DNA of 64,000 nt from Gnetum montanum. Taxonomy: Eukaryota; Streptophyta; Gnetopsida; Gnetales; Gnetaceae. The notes under the pieces were generated by a model. It saw only the letters and a list, made by a program, of their open reading frames with translations, was not told the DNA's origin and made no database searches. Both the position numbers and the translations under genes were made by a program. The stretch spans positions 1,082,204-1,146,203 of the forward strand of contig MNCI01008335.1 in assembly GCA_015680685.1 (NCBI GenBank), given 5' to 3'. Shown in pieces: positions 11,267-22,970 of this stretch; within the stretch, counting starts at the first letter, position 1, and each line of letters opens with the position of its first letter.

Positions 11267-11817
11267 CTGCAAACATTCAAGGATTTGGTGTTACTAAGGT
11301 GTTGTCATTTATTATGAACATGTTTATACCTTACTCATGGCCTTAGTTCTATTAAGTTTTTAGGTCATATGATTGCAAAGTTAGAAAATTTTTATAAAAA
11401 TGTCCAAAAAGTATTATTTTTTGTTATGACCCTTCGCAATTGGTTTCTTTTCCCTCATGTATGACTTATAATGATGGTTATGATCCTTTGAGCAAGAGAA
11501 TTAAAGGTTCTAGCATTCATATGATTGATTGTTCATTAAAACATTTAAGGTTTTTTAACCTTCTTACCCTTATAATACCTTCTGGGTGAAAACAAATTTT
11601 AAAAAATTGACGCAAGTTTTCCATGCAAGCACCCTTTCCCGACTAAATTGAGCACTATGGGTTCGAATAGGTTCAAAAGCCACGAAAATCGAAGTGGTAT
11701 GGAGCAAAATACTGCAAGTGGAAGTTGATTGTGCAGAGCTCTTAGTCATGAGAGAAAAATTCAAAAACTCCCCTAGCTGCAAATGATGATAATAGGTTTT
11801 GGAACACTGTGGGGGTC
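11267..11817 (-). other. Leader between internal promoter-like module and ORF2 in E
   Basis: Corresponds to 17636-18151 in A and 41461-42055 in C. It contains a decayed internal polypurine-like motif at about 11630-11650 (sense CTCAATTTAGTCGGGAAAGG). No ORF. It would be the 5' leader of an ORF2 transcript if the module at 11818-11860 is active. Confidence 0.5.
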
Positions 11818-11860
11818 CTATATATAGTTCTGATGGACTTGATATTGAGTAGGTGATATC
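11818..11860 (-). promoter_or_regulatory. Internal promoter-like module upstream of ORF2 (E)
   Basis: Plus-strand positions: GATATC 11855-11860, GATATT 11841-11846 (14 bp apart), 13-bp spacer, CTATATATAG 11818-11827. The same order and the same 13-bp spacer occur in A (18152-18241) and C (41400-41460). It resembles the hexamer array plus TATA box of the LTR U3. Promoter activity is inferred. Confidence 0.55.
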
Positions 11861-13189
11861 AGGGATGCTTGAATTTGCATATTATAAGGGTAGTCAACAT
11901 GGAAAATAAAGCTATGTGATAGGTGGGGTTTTAGATCAAATCCAAAGTTTTGGGGTAAGTGAGAATTGATATGTAAGTCACAAACATTAAAAGCTTTGGA
12001 AGATGCAAGAAAGGGATAATAGATTGATGGTGTGGAATGGATTGGTGATATGATAAGAAAAAGTATTAAATTTTAACATTTATGGAGTTGGAAGGTATAA
12101 GATGATGCAGTTATGCCAAACAATTACAAGTCACAATAGTTATACATGTGGGTCCTCCCCAAACAGGCTTAAGCCTTAATGCCCTTGTATAACCACATCT
12201 AAGAATTTCCATAGGCACAAAAGGGGTTGAATGCAACGCATACCTGTGAAACAAAACACACATGTTAAAGCCACCAATTTGAGAAAATAACTCTATGTTA
12301 CACAAAACCACAAGTTAGGATTATATGGATAGTGAGATGGGATGGATGTTAGATGGGATTGCAAAAGTTGGGATGTGAGGTACCTTACCATAGGCATAAT
12401 GAATCCTTGTGTGTTATTAATGGTTAAGGTAATCATTAGACCTTCTTTTTGAGATTCAAACCAAGTCCATGCCACATTCCAATGATATCGCATTGTTTTA
12501 TCTCTTCAATTGACAATCATAAAACTACCATTGTTGTAACGAATAGCATCACTTGGCATTTCTATCCAAGGGAGGATTGTATTCATGGCACTTTTTTCTT
12601 CTCTCTCTTTGTTTTTTTCTAATGGATCCTGAAAAGCTACCAACCTTCATGCATGGGTAACATGTTTTTCTAGTGGGACCCTCAAAAATTTATTCGATGT
12701 CCTTTTATTTTACTCTTACTTCCATTTTTCATTAGATCTACAAGGATATAATTACAACCTTAGAAACATGATAGAACATATAGAAGTGGTCAAAGAGAAT
12801 CCACAAATCCCCTTGATGTCACACCCTTTACATTCCCCCTTGGTTCTACACTTTTTTGTCTAGGCATAATGATTACGAATTTATTCTTAGTTTGATGAGG
12901 CAAAAGAATATCATTATGATCATGGTAAGAACCTCTTATTAATGGAATCAATGGATGGATGACATAGTATCATCATCCAAATAATCAGTTCCTCATGACT
13001 TGACAACATAGAGAAAACTTCACCTTAATGGGCTACATGATCATTTTATTGACAAGTGAGATTATTGAATGAAAACAAAATGTGGAAAAAGTTGAAAATG
13101 ATAGGAAAAATTTATATCAACAAATAAGAGAAGGATAAAAAAATTTGTAAAACAAAAAGATGGAAAACACCTATTAATTTTAAATGTTA
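11861..13189 (-). other. Conserved non-coding segment of E
   Basis: No ORF of note. It aligns in order with A (18242-19675), C (39893-41399), H (50900-52732) and I (62813-64000). Two blocks are nearly invariant: GCATGGGTAACATG (12651-12664) and the block containing GATGTCACACCC (about 12809-12827). A third block (12140-12200) contains gtgggtcctcccc. Confidence 0.65.
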
Positions 13190-13213
13190 AGATGGGGTGT
13201 CTCCCCATGACTA
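13190..13213 (-). other. First polypurine-like motif of E
   Basis: Sense strand CCTTAGTCATGGGGAGA, matching the motif at 19676 (A), 39868 (C), 52732 (H) and 62793 (I). Confidence 0.55.
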
Positions 13214-13773
13214 AGGATTTGACCATGGCAAGAATTAATAAGTAGATAGGTAGGCTCCATGCATGTGTAAAATAGTGTTAACCTTTCATTTTTGAGCCAC
13301 TATGTGTATCTTGGTTTAGTGGAAGTTGTGTAGACAAGTTATTATTCACATACTTGGTTGTTAAATGTACGGTGGGTTAGACTATGAGTTGTATCAATGT
13401 TACAGATGTATGTCCCATGACTACACCCTTGATAATGATTAGGCATGCATGGATTCATTTATCTTTTCATAATGCTATATTCATTACTTCTTGTAGATGT
13501 TGAAGTAATGTTGGATGGTGGCTTGTGTGTAAAATCAGAGGACATTAGTTGTGAAAGGGAAGGCATTGCACTGGATTAACATTATGCTAGTTTAGATGAT
13601 GTAGTAGGTCCATGAGTGTTGCACTTATGCATGGGAGTCATCCTAAAGAAAGGACTTTTTTGAGATTGTGGTGTGGACCTATTGGCATTATCATGTCTAT
13701 GCACATTTGTAGCACAAGTGACATTCTTTTGTTGATGTCGTGGGATTAGACCTTCTTATGTTGTTGGTGGTGA
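13214..13773 (-). pseudogene. C-terminal gag tail of E, left of A insertion
   Basis: Degenerate continuation of E gag after the A insertion. The bases next to 13773 (gcacaagtgacattc at about 13711) align with A at about 20129-20143 (gcacaagtagcattc). Heavily decayed, Pro/Ser/His-rich, no protease motif before the polypurine-like motif. Confidence 0.5.
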
Positions 13774-13778
13774 CATGT

Positions 13779-14664
13779 TGATGAGTGGCGAGGTACCCCT
13801 ACACTCAACCACACGAATATGAGCATTTCATGCACGATCCGGTCGAACTCTGTAGATGGGCTAGTTATGGTATCTAGATAGTTACTCGTTGATCATAGTT
13901 CACTATCTTCCAATCTGGACTAGTATTTTCTTTGTCATCTATGGTTTAGTCTAGAGTGAGGTGTATGATGCAGTCCTAAACTAGTGCTACTCCTAGAGGC
14001 AATAGAAAATAACTTTAATTAATCTAAGAGGAAAAGGGAGAGAGAGTTAAGCTAATAGGACATAGGGAGGAGAGAATCTAAGCTAGCCTAAGTGTAATGA
14101 GCATCTGTTCCTTAATCATCTATACATATCTTGGACCTTGTGTACGACTACTACTGGGATTACCAAGCACATATCCTAGGTACGCTACTGGGATACCAAG
14201 TAGTCACACTTAAATTCTCATGATTAAGTTGTACTCATTTCACATTTAATAACAAGGATTGGAGTTGAGGGTAAAGAAGTATTAATTAAGAAAGCAATGA
14301 ATAACAATTAAATAATTAAACTAAGTGAATGTTGCAATGATGAAGTAATCTTGATCTTTATTTTCAATCATGTGTGTGTCCAAGTACGTCACACTTGAAT
14401 AAAGGTGTCATGCAATTACAATAATCACATTGCAGGCATGCACTAGGAGAAAGGGTTGAGAAGAACTAAAAATGAAAACTAACTTCTAACTGACTACCAA
14501 CTGAATGACTCCTACTTCGTGCACGTACATGTGTATTTATAGGCCCACACAGGAGTCATGATATCGTGTATCTGATATCTCTAGCTAGGCCATAATATTG
14601 CGTACCCGATATCATGGATTTGATATTGCGGGTTCGATATCAGAGCCTAATGAATGATTCATCA
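13779..14664 (-). repeat. A 3' LTR (left copy)
   Basis: 886 bp, homologous to 22082-22970. Includes the U3 hexamer array (14533-14641) and R/U5 hairpin motifs with the core TTGGTATCCCAGTAG at 14147-14203. Confidence 0.9.
14533..14641 (-). promoter_or_regulatory. U3 hexamer array and TATA box, A 3' LTR
   Basis: Hexamers on the plus strand start at 14560, 14574, 14594, 14608, 14622 and 14636 (GATATC, GATATC, AATATT, GATATC, GATATT, GATATC). In sense order the spacing is 14-14-14-20-14. After exactly 17 bp comes the TATA box CTATAAATAC (14533-14542). Positions are seen directly; a regulatory role is inferred. Confidence 0.7.
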
Positions 14665-14682
14665 TACCCCCACAACTGAATG
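14665..14682 (-). other. Terminal polypurine tract of A
   Basis: Sense strand TTCAGTTGTGGGGGTA directly abuts the 3' LTR. Same motif family as the two internal copies at 17947 and 19676. Confidence 0.65.
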
Positions 14683-14859
14683 AAAACTCGTCCTTAAGTC
14701 GTACAAAATGAGAACAAGCTCCATTGATTGCACAATGGATAGGTATGGGATTATTGATTGACTAGGAATTATTCATGCCATAGTGGAGAGTTGAATAGAA
14801 CAAAATTGGACATGAACATAAAATTATAAAATTACAAAATTGCAAAATTTTACTAGAAC

Positions 14860-17635
14860 TCATGTGGTTCTAGGTGGCGGTGGCTCCTCCATGGGTCACT
14901 TCCCATTGTCTTGTGCTGTAAGTTTTGGAATTTGATGGCTCTAAAGGAGTGCTTGGAGCTTTTGCTCTTTGATTCGAGAATCCTGAGTTGTCCATGCTGA
15001 TGCTCCAATGTTTGATGGAGTCGACACTTACCATGGACATGACAGTTGTGGAAACATCTGATTTGCGTTGACGTACCAGGCTGCAAACAACTGTTGTTCC
15101 TTCTCGTAGGCTCTGGCGTTATCCTTGTAGTCCTAGTAATCTGTAAGCCATCGAGCCAAGTCTTTCGTGACATATTTCTATCCTTGGTAGCTAGCCTTAA
15201 CCACCTCCAATTCAAAATTTTCAACTTCTACCCTTTGCAACGTTTTCTTGTGTTTCACAAATTCTGTTTCATATTTGGTGTAAGTGGTAGCTACCTACTT
15301 CTCTAGCTCTATTCTCGAGCATTCTTATGTTAACATGGCTAGGTTGGCATATTGTAGGTTTGCTAATTCCATGTACTCTATAAGATCTTGGATCTGCAGG
15401 TTTTGACTTTTGAACTCTACTTAGTGGATGAATGCATATGTGTCCAATATGGCCCGCCAATCAGTGTGTTGAGCGCTGAAGGTGTTAATGTGGGCCTTGG
15501 CCATATGGATCTCTTTCTTGATGACTTGTTTATACATCCCCACTTAGTCTTTGAAATGCTCTTTTAATTTTTCATGTCGCTTGGTCTCCTTTTGCCACGT
15601 GCTTATTTCAATGGCCATCTTCTGATGGATTGTGCGTACCTCCTCCATTAAGAGGGTTTGATTCTCTCTGGCCAAGTGATTGATGTCTTGTTTAACCCTG
15701 ACCAATTATTCTCGTAACCGTTGGAAATTTTCTTCAAGAACATTTTTTTGTTTCTCCACAGTGGTGAACCAAAGATTGTCTGTGGCTAGTTGTTTATTTT
15801 CTTCTTGCAAGGCCTTGACTACTTTGGCATGTGTGTATGTTTGCGCTTGTGCCTTGGAAGCATCCCAATCGACCTTCTCCTTCTCCTTCACCACTCTTTT
15901 ATTATCCGCTAATAGTTTATTGAGCTACTCTATCATGAAATTGTCCAGTTGCTTTGTGGGAATGAATTGAGATGGGTCCCACTATGCAGCTTGCAGGGTA
16001 ATGAGCCTTTCTTGGAGTCTTGCCAACTTTGCCTTCGCATGCTCGACCCTGATCTTTGTCATGACCAAGTTTCCTTTGGTGGAGATGAGGTCTGATTGTG
16101 TTGTTGTAACATCTTATGGAATGTCAAATAAGGATGTCATCACTTGTCCTATTTGTAGCAACCGATTAAGAACATCCTCATGCTCCACAGGAGTCATCGA
16201 GGGACTGACCAGGGTTTGAGCATCACGTGCTCATGTGAGATCTACTGGTGGCACAACAGGAACATTGAAGGACTCTTTGATGTGATTCATATTCACTTCT
16301 GTGACTCCTGCTACATCTTGGTGTTGCATGACCACTACTGTAGGCTCTTCACTAATCTCCAGTTGCACCTAGAAGGATGCAACATTCCCTAAAATCTGTT
16401 GTGACCAATGCATCTCCTCTCCTTCTGTTTGAATGGACACTTTGTCCCATGTGTGATCTATAGAAATTGTGGATCATATAGTGTTATCGATGACACGATA
16501 GAGATTGACATCATCATGACTTCCCCAACTAACCGTCTCAGCGATGGCCCTGAGATGGATCATCGACGGTTGATAATCCTACGACAGTGGTGGCGGTTGG
16601 TCTCGCTGGCTCATGTTGGGCCTTGCTCATTACTGTTGATTGGGCCTTGTACTTGGGAGTTGAATAGGCCCTGTAGTTTGAGTTGCAGTGGGCCCCATAG
16701 TTTGTTCTTGTTCTGGCTCTAGTGTCTCACCAGCACTCTTCCCTTAGGCTGGTGGCTTTAGTAATTTAGCGAATGAAGCATTTTGGGCTTTTCTGGGGAT
16801 GTCATTGGTGTACTCTAGAATTCCAACATGCCTGCACAGCTTCCTAATGAGACAAGGAAAGGGAAACACAAACTTCCCTATCTTGTGTTCTTCAAATTGC
16901 CTCAAGAACTCCATGAGATACAAATGGGGAAAGTTAGCATTAACCTTGCCCATTAACATCACACTTCCTCTTGCCGCATACGTTGGGATTCTATTTAATC
17001 CTTTCATGGGAAAGATGTGATAAGTGCCAATCTTGAAATATATTCTTTCTTCCAGTGTCAAATCCCCATATGTCTTTTCCTTCTTACCATACATCCTGTC
17101 CAACTAAATTCTTCGTGCATTAACATCGGAGTGAGTGGATAGGTGAGCAACTTTTGGCCCTATATTCGAAAGGTTTAACACTTTTGAAATGGTCTTGGTG
17201 GTAAAATCTATAGACATACCACAAATGTCAACTCTGATGCCTTCTTCTTTATTATGCCAAAATTGGTATGTTTCTCCTAAGTACCACACACCACTTTTAG
17301 AGAGGATGGGCCATAATGGAGATCCTTTGAGTTGGTCCCTAATGGCCTCAGGAGCAAACTCCGTGAAAGGTTCAAAATTTAGTTCCACAATCACAACTAC
17401 TGACGTGGACCTTTCATGGATTTCTTGCATGCATTCTAGGGGCAATGTAAGATGCTTCAGTCATTCCTCCTTCCACTTGTCTCGATTGCACAATAGTAGG
17501 AGGCTCTTGATGGATGTTGAATGATTGTGCCTCTTGATTTGCATGTTCCTTGGAAGATGCTTGGTCTCTACCTCTTCTTGGTTGTTTGGGCACACCTTGA
17601 GAAGGTCCTCCTTGTTGTCCATGTTTAGGGGCCAT
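14860..17635 (-). pseudogene. ORF2 of element A (unknown protein: N-terminal domain plus coiled coil)
   Basis: From ATG 17635 (MAPKHGQQGG) to TGA 14860-14862, about 925 codons with in-frame stops and at least one frameshift near 17440-17500. Parts in order: basic Gln/Pro/Gly-rich N-terminus; a globular-looking domain (17445-16744) with IVELNFEPF, WYLGETYQFWH, LTLEERIYFKIGTYHIFP and FPFPCLIRKLCRHVGI; a Pro/Gln-rich linker; a conserved block (16370-16010); then a Lys/Glu/Gln-rich coiled coil (clearest at 15894-15706, HAKVVKALQEENKQL) to a Glu-Glu-Pro-Pro-Pro end. The domain recalls PF20167 and the env-like position of Athila elements, but no signal peptide or transmembrane segment is visible. 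Function unknown. Confidence 0.8.
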
Positions 17636-18151
17636 ATTCAATCACATGGGGCTGATCATTAGTAAGGTTTCTTACAAGATTTTCTTTATACCTTACTTCT
17701 TTCCTCAAATAGATTTGTTTCTTATTCCATGTAATTTAGAGTTAGGAAATTTTATGAAAACGTTCCCTAAAATTTTTAATATTGGGCCCAATTTGATTAG
17801 GTGGCTTCAAAATTTAATTTCCCAGTGTAGGTGAGGAGATAAAATTGCTTTTGGCAATATGTTTATTATTTTTATAATCAATTACCTTTTATAGTATCCT
17901 TTAGGCGATGATGAATTTCAAAAAATTTATGCATGGTTTGAAGTGTACCCTTCCCCCACGACTAAGCTGAACACTCCACGTTCAAGTAGGTTCAAGCGAA
18001 ATGGGAATAGAAGCGTTAGTGAGCGAGTTATGGCTATTTGACCAAGAGGTGTGCAAGTCGTAATTCATGGAAGAAAATTTGGAAAACTCCCCCCTCCTCA
18101 CGTGAACAGTTGAGACTGATGTTGACATGCGCCAAGGCAGGGGGGAGGGGT
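17636..18151 (-). other. Leader between internal promoter-like module and ORF2 in A
   Basis: Carries the second polypurine-like motif at 17947-17963 (sense CTTAGTCGTGGGGGAAGGG). No ORF. Position matches the leaders in E and C. Confidence 0.5.
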
Positions 18152-18241
18152 CCATATATATAGTTTCTATCAACGTGATATCGCATACTCAATAGCATGG
18201 GCCCAATATCGCGTCAGACCCAATATCAGGTACCCGATATC
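18152..18241 (-). promoter_or_regulatory. Internal promoter-like module upstream of ORF2 (A)
   Basis: Plus-strand hexamers at 18177 (GATATC), 18191 (AATAGC), 18205 (AATATC), 18222 (AATATC) and 18236 (GATATC), spaced 14, 14, 17 and 14 bp. A 13-bp spacer (18164-18176) leads to a TATA-like block CTATATATATGG (18152-18163). This is the best preserved of the three internal modules. Confidence 0.6.
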
Positions 18242-19675
18242 TCATCCTAATTAAAATAGGGTACTTAGAAAAATTGATGAATTTCTAAAATTTTAAGGTT
18301 AATGCAAAAAGTCTAGGGTATTGTTAAATAGACCAGAAGGCACAAAAAGTATAATGGAGTAGGATTTGATGATGAAATTCATAAGTCGGATGAGGAAAAA
18401 GGACATGTTTTGGTACATAGGAACGGTTAAACCAGAAGGATGATAAGGGAAAGAATAATGTTGGTAATGTAGTACTTGGAGGGTATAAATGATGTGATGA
18501 TGTGCAACAAATTCAAATTACAAAAGTCACGCAAGTGGGTCCTCCCTAAAGCAGTTCCAACCTATAATGCCCTTGCGTAACCACACCTTAAAATGTTTGT
18601 AGGCACTAGAAGGGTTAAATGTAATCCACAATAGCTCTAGAAAACACACACATGTAGATACCTTCGTGATGAGGTATGAATTCAATGCTACACAAGACAC
18701 GAGTTACAAATACATGAACAACGAAATGAGGTGAATTATAGAAGGGATTGCAGAGATTGGGACATGAGGTAACTGACCCAAGGCACAATGAATCTTGAGT
18801 GTAGGATGTGATTAACGTGTCATTAGCTCGTCGCTCCAAAATCAAGACTAAGTCCATCCCTTCAATCAATGACATCACATTGTTTCATCTGATGATGGAC
18901 AACCATAAGAGCATCATGAAAGCAAGGCGTACGATCACTTGGCGTTTTGTCCGAGGCAGGAGTGATCTTTGTGGCACTTTGATCTTGATTTTTTTTGTTT
19001 TTTATTTTTTTGTTTCCACTTTGCCACACGCTTCTTACTCTTCTCTCTTTTTTCTTTTGAATGCTTAATCCTGAGAAGCCACCTACCTTTAGGCATGGGT
19101 GTATGTGTTTCTAGTGGGACCACCTAGAATAGCATTGGTTTTCTTAAGTGAGTGCCTTTATTACTCTTACTCCCATTTTTCATTAGATCTACAAGGATCT
19201 TGGTACAACTAGCCTACATGGTAACTTCTATAGATGTCACCAAAGAGAATCCATAAGTCCCCTTGATGTCACACCTTGGTCATTCCCCCTTGGTCCATCC
19301 TTCTTCACTCTAGGTATAATGAGCACAAAATTACTTTAAGTTTTAATGATGTCAAGAATATCATCGTACCCCAGAGTAGAACCTCTTATTAATAGAATGG
19401 TTGGGTGGATGTGATGGGCTTATTGTCCAAATAATTAGTTACTCAAGACTTGATAGCAAAGAAAAACACCTCAACCAATGAGTCACATGCGTGTTTTATT
19501 CATAGATGAGATTACTCATAAAAAGATAAAAATATAAAACAATAAATAAATAAAAATATAAAACAATAAATAGAATGATAAAACCAAAAACAATTGAAAG
19601 ATGAAAAACTAGAAAAAAAAATTGTAAAATTAAAGAAAAGGAAAAACATTTATTAATTCTATTTGTTAGAAGGGG
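18242..19675 (-). other. Conserved non-coding segment of A
   Basis: Aligns with E, C, H and I. Block 1 is GATGTCACACC (about 19264-19274) and block 2 is GGCATGGGTGTATG (about 19092-19105), a slightly changed form of the GCATGGGTAACATG core. The block gtgggtcctccct is at 18535-18547. A run rich in aaaataaa (19510-19640) is low complexity. Confidence 0.65.
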
Positions 19676-19696
19676 GATGTCCCCCATAACTGAACC
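19676..19696 (-). other. First polypurine-like motif of A
   Basis: Sense GGTTCAGTTATGGGGGACA, followed in sense direction by the conserved non-coding segment. Same motif as in E, C, H and I. Confidence 0.55.
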
Positions 19697-21945
19697 TTTG
19701 ATCATGGTGAGAATTAATAAATGGAAAGTGTGGATCCATGCATGTTGGAAATGTTGGGGATTGATCATATCCCAACCACTAGGTGTCTTTTGATGTGGTG
19801 GTTGGAATATACCCATATTGGGGTTCACACACATAACCATAATAGACATAGTGGGGTAGGTTATATGATGGGGTCATGGGATAAGGAGCTACCCCACTAT
19901 GGTACCCTTGACCATAATATGACATGCAAGGATCAATGTGTCCCTCTCTGTGGTTATATTCATTGGGCTGCATAGTTGAAGTATTGATTGGTGGCCTTGA
20001 TAAGATAACACGAGGTGTTGAGTTCAAGGAGAAGGATGCATCACAACGTTGAATTTGCATGGGTTGGAATATGCAATGGGTTTAGCATCATGCTGCTTCT
20101 TTCTACTTCCACTGCTATTGATAATAGTAGCACAAGTAGCATTCATAGGTTGGTGCTATGGTGCAAAACCTTCTGGTACAATTGGTGGCGATGTAGAAGG
20201 AGGTGAAGGATGAGAATATTATTGTTGAGGAAAAGTGTAAGGTACATGAGGTGGTGATCTTGTTGGAGAGGGTATGAGTGGATAATATTCTAGAGAATGA
20301 TAATGATGAGGTGAAGTAGAGGATGATGATCTGGTTGGAGAAATAGGGTGTTGAAGATAGTAAGCATTTGGCGTTGGGACATACAAAGAATATGGTTGGG
20401 TTGGCAATGGCCTCCCCCATGACTGGGGATTTTGCCACTATGGTTGAACATGACATTTTTGTATGAAATTTGGATGTAACACTCCTCCTCAATGCTCATG
20501 TAAATGTGACAAAACTAGGCATTGGCCTTTGGGGTGATCATATAGACAAACGTTACATTGATATGTGAAGTTTGTAGTTGAGTTCTTATTCTTATTATCT
20601 TCTACCCTTTGTTCTGGTTGTTGCGTGGTTTCCTATCTTGTTTCTTGATTTGACATAGCTTTACCTCTACTATTGTTAGCATATTCTCCATATTTTCCAT
20701 GCACCCATTCCAACATCTTATTAATATTTACCTTGATTTCATCTAGTGATTATTGCATTGGCAAAGGTAGAAACGGTTGCACTTCCTCAAGGTGAGCTGA
20801 TTTTTCCTCTTTATGGTTATGGACCTTTGCTAATTTGAGATTTTGGTCCCGTTGAGAGCTTTCAACATTCTAGCCATTTCTCCTTCTTCTTTTGCTACCC
20901 GCTTAATAAGCTCTTGGAGTTGATGGGTTTGTAGCTCATATATTTGACCTCGGGCATGCATCCCTAGGGTTTCCCTTGTTTCATTACGAAGCCCATCCAT
21001 GATGTGATACATTAGCCTTTCCTTGGAGAATCCATGGCTTGGGCATTTGTTTAACAAAGAATAGTATCTTTCTAAGGCCATGTCCAAGGTTTCATGTTAC
21101 CCTTGTTTCCATTCTTTGATTTTTCTCCTCAAGGTCGACACTCTAGCATAGGTTTGATATTATTCAGTAAAGAGTTCTACCATTGTTGGCCAACTACGAA
21201 TTGATTTTTGTTTTAATGATCTGTACCACACTTTTGCTTGGCCAACGAGTGTCATAGGAAAGAGATTAAGTTTTTGCCACCCATTATTGATATTATTCCA
21301 TACACAAACATCATAGAAGGCTTGTATATGCTGTTGCAGATCTAAATCATAGCCTCCTGTGAACTTGGGAAAGTTGTTTAAATCAAGCCTGGGTAGACAG
21401 CTTTCTTTACAATGCCTGCAGGATATTTGAACAACCTCTTGTATAGGCATTAGGTTCTTAGTGGCTAGCAGGGGTTCATCATCACTAAGTAGGTTGTGAG
21501 TTTGCGAGTTGAGATGATGTTGTCCTTGTTCATGTTGGCATTCTTGATTTTCTTTGTGAGCTCGATTTTTAGTTCTATGCCGATCCCTTGAAAGATAGTC
21601 ATCCATGTCACAATTTGACATTGAACGAGTAGAGGAAGAGAAAGAATTGAAAAAATTGTCCTGACTTTTGTAAGTTTTCCAATCATCCCCTAATAGATTC
21701 TTGTTAATTATTGAGAAGGTCCTAGGCCTTTCAGGCCTCCTCGTTCTATGGGCTATCCCATCCTTACTAGAGGTGTCAGAGTTGGTTGACAAGAATCCTT
21801 GAGTATTGTTGGGATACTCATGAACATATGGAATTCTTGCATAAATTTGAGTACTCCAAACTTTTTCTTCATCTTATAATTCGTTGGTTCTCTAATGAAT
21901 TACCTCACTAGTTGTGGCGTTAGCATAGTCTTGTGAGAGAGACAT
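19697..21945 (-). pseudogene. Athila-like gag of element A
   Basis: Starts at ATG 21945 (MSLSQ), shared with E (24895). A charged His/Ser/Arg region (21700-21500) precedes DDEPLLATK. The retrotransposon gag core follows (about 21440-20830: NNFPKFTGGYD, WQKLNLFPMTLVGQAKVWY, ALERYYSLLNKCPSHGFS). A zinc-knuckle variant C-x2-C-x3-H-x4-C (CNVCLYDHPKGQC) lies at about 20510-20550. The tail (20480-19700) is Pro/Ser/Tyr-rich. In-frame stops are scattered. No Asp-x-Gly protease motif follows, unlike in C, H and I. Confidence 0.8.
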
Positions 21946-22063
21946 TGTTGTGAGTGGTGTGTGACTTAATTGAATTGAATTTATTTTTTTTCTAAAGGAT
22001 ATATTGTTAATACTTGTTACAAAAATCTTGTATGATATAACTAATTTAGATAACTAGCACCGT

Positions 22064-22081
22064 CCCTGGCAATGATGCCAA
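22064..22081 (-). other. Primer binding site of A
   Basis: Sense TTGGCATCATTGCCAGGGA directly inside the 5' LTR. It matches the tRNA-Asp-type site of Athila/Tat elements (TTGGCGCCGTTGCCGGGGA) apart from transitions. Confidence 0.8.
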
Positions 22082-22970
22082 TGATGAGTGGCGAGGTACT
22101 CCTACACTCATCCATACGAATATGAGCATTTCATGCACGATCTAGTCAAACTCCACAAACGAGCTAGTTATGGTATCTAGATAGTTACTCGTTGATCGCA
22201 GTTCATTGTCTTCCCATCTGGACTAGTATTTTCTTTGTCACATATGGTTTAGTCTAGAGTGAGGTGTATGATGCAGTCTTAAACTAGTGCTACTCCTAGA
22301 GGCAATAGAAAATAACTTTAATTAATCTAGGAGGAAAATGGAGAGAGAGTTAAGCTAATAGGACATAGGGGGGAGAGAATCTAAACTAGCCTAAGTGCGA
22401 TGAGCATCTGTTCCTTAATCATCTGTACACATCTTGGACGTCATGTATGACTACTACTAGGATTACCAAGTGCATATCCTAGGTATGCTACTGGGATACC
22501 AAGTAGTCACACTTAAATGCTCGTGATTAAGTTGTAGTCATTCCATGTTTAATAACAAGGATAGGAGTTGAGGGTAAAGAAGTATTAATTAAGAAAGTAA
22601 TGAATAACAATTAAATAATTAAACTAAGTGAATGCTACAATGATGAAGTTATCTCAATCTTTATTTCTGGTCATGTGCGTGTCCAAGTACATCACACTCA
22701 AATAAAGGTGCCATACAATTACAATCATCACACTGCGGGCATGCACTGGGAGAAAGGGTTGAGAAGAACTAAAAATGAAAACTAACTTCTAATTGACCTC
22801 CGACTGACTGACTCCTACTCTGTGTGCCTACATGTGTATTTATAGGCCCACACAAGAGTCATGATATCGTGTATCTGATATTGCTAGCTAGGCCATGATA
22901 TCACCTACCTGATATCGTGGATCCAATATCATGGGTCTGATATCGGAGCCTAATGAATCATGATTCATCA
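22082..22970 (-). repeat. A 5' LTR (right copy)
   Basis: 889 bp, starts TGATGA and ends TCATCA in the written orientation, homologous to 13779-14664. Hairpin motif of R/U5 at about 22450-22510. Confidence 0.9.
22836..22944 (-). promoter_or_regulatory. U3 hexamer array and TATA box, A 5' LTR
   Basis: Hexamers at 22863, 22877, 22897, 22911, 22925 and 22939 (GATATC, GATATT, GATATC, GATATC, AATATC, GATATC); sense spacing 14-14-14-20-14. 17 bp then CTATAAATAC (22836-22845). Placed correctly to act as the promoter of A. Confidence 0.7.

Larger units (their letters stand above)
13779..22970 (-). mobile_element. Element A: non-autonomous Athila-like element (gag + ORF2)
   Basis: LTRs at 13779-14664 and 22082-22970, beginning TGATGA and ending TCATCA in both orientations. 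Flanking 5-mers catgt (13774-13778) and catct (22971-22975) are an imperfect target duplication. Internal order on the minus strand: primer site, gag, polypurine-like motif, conserved non-coding segment, internal promoter-like module, second polypurine-like motif, ORF2, terminal polypurine tract. The gag tail passes straight into the non-coding segment, so protease, RT, RNase H and integrase are all absent. Inserted in the gag region of E. Confidence 0.9.
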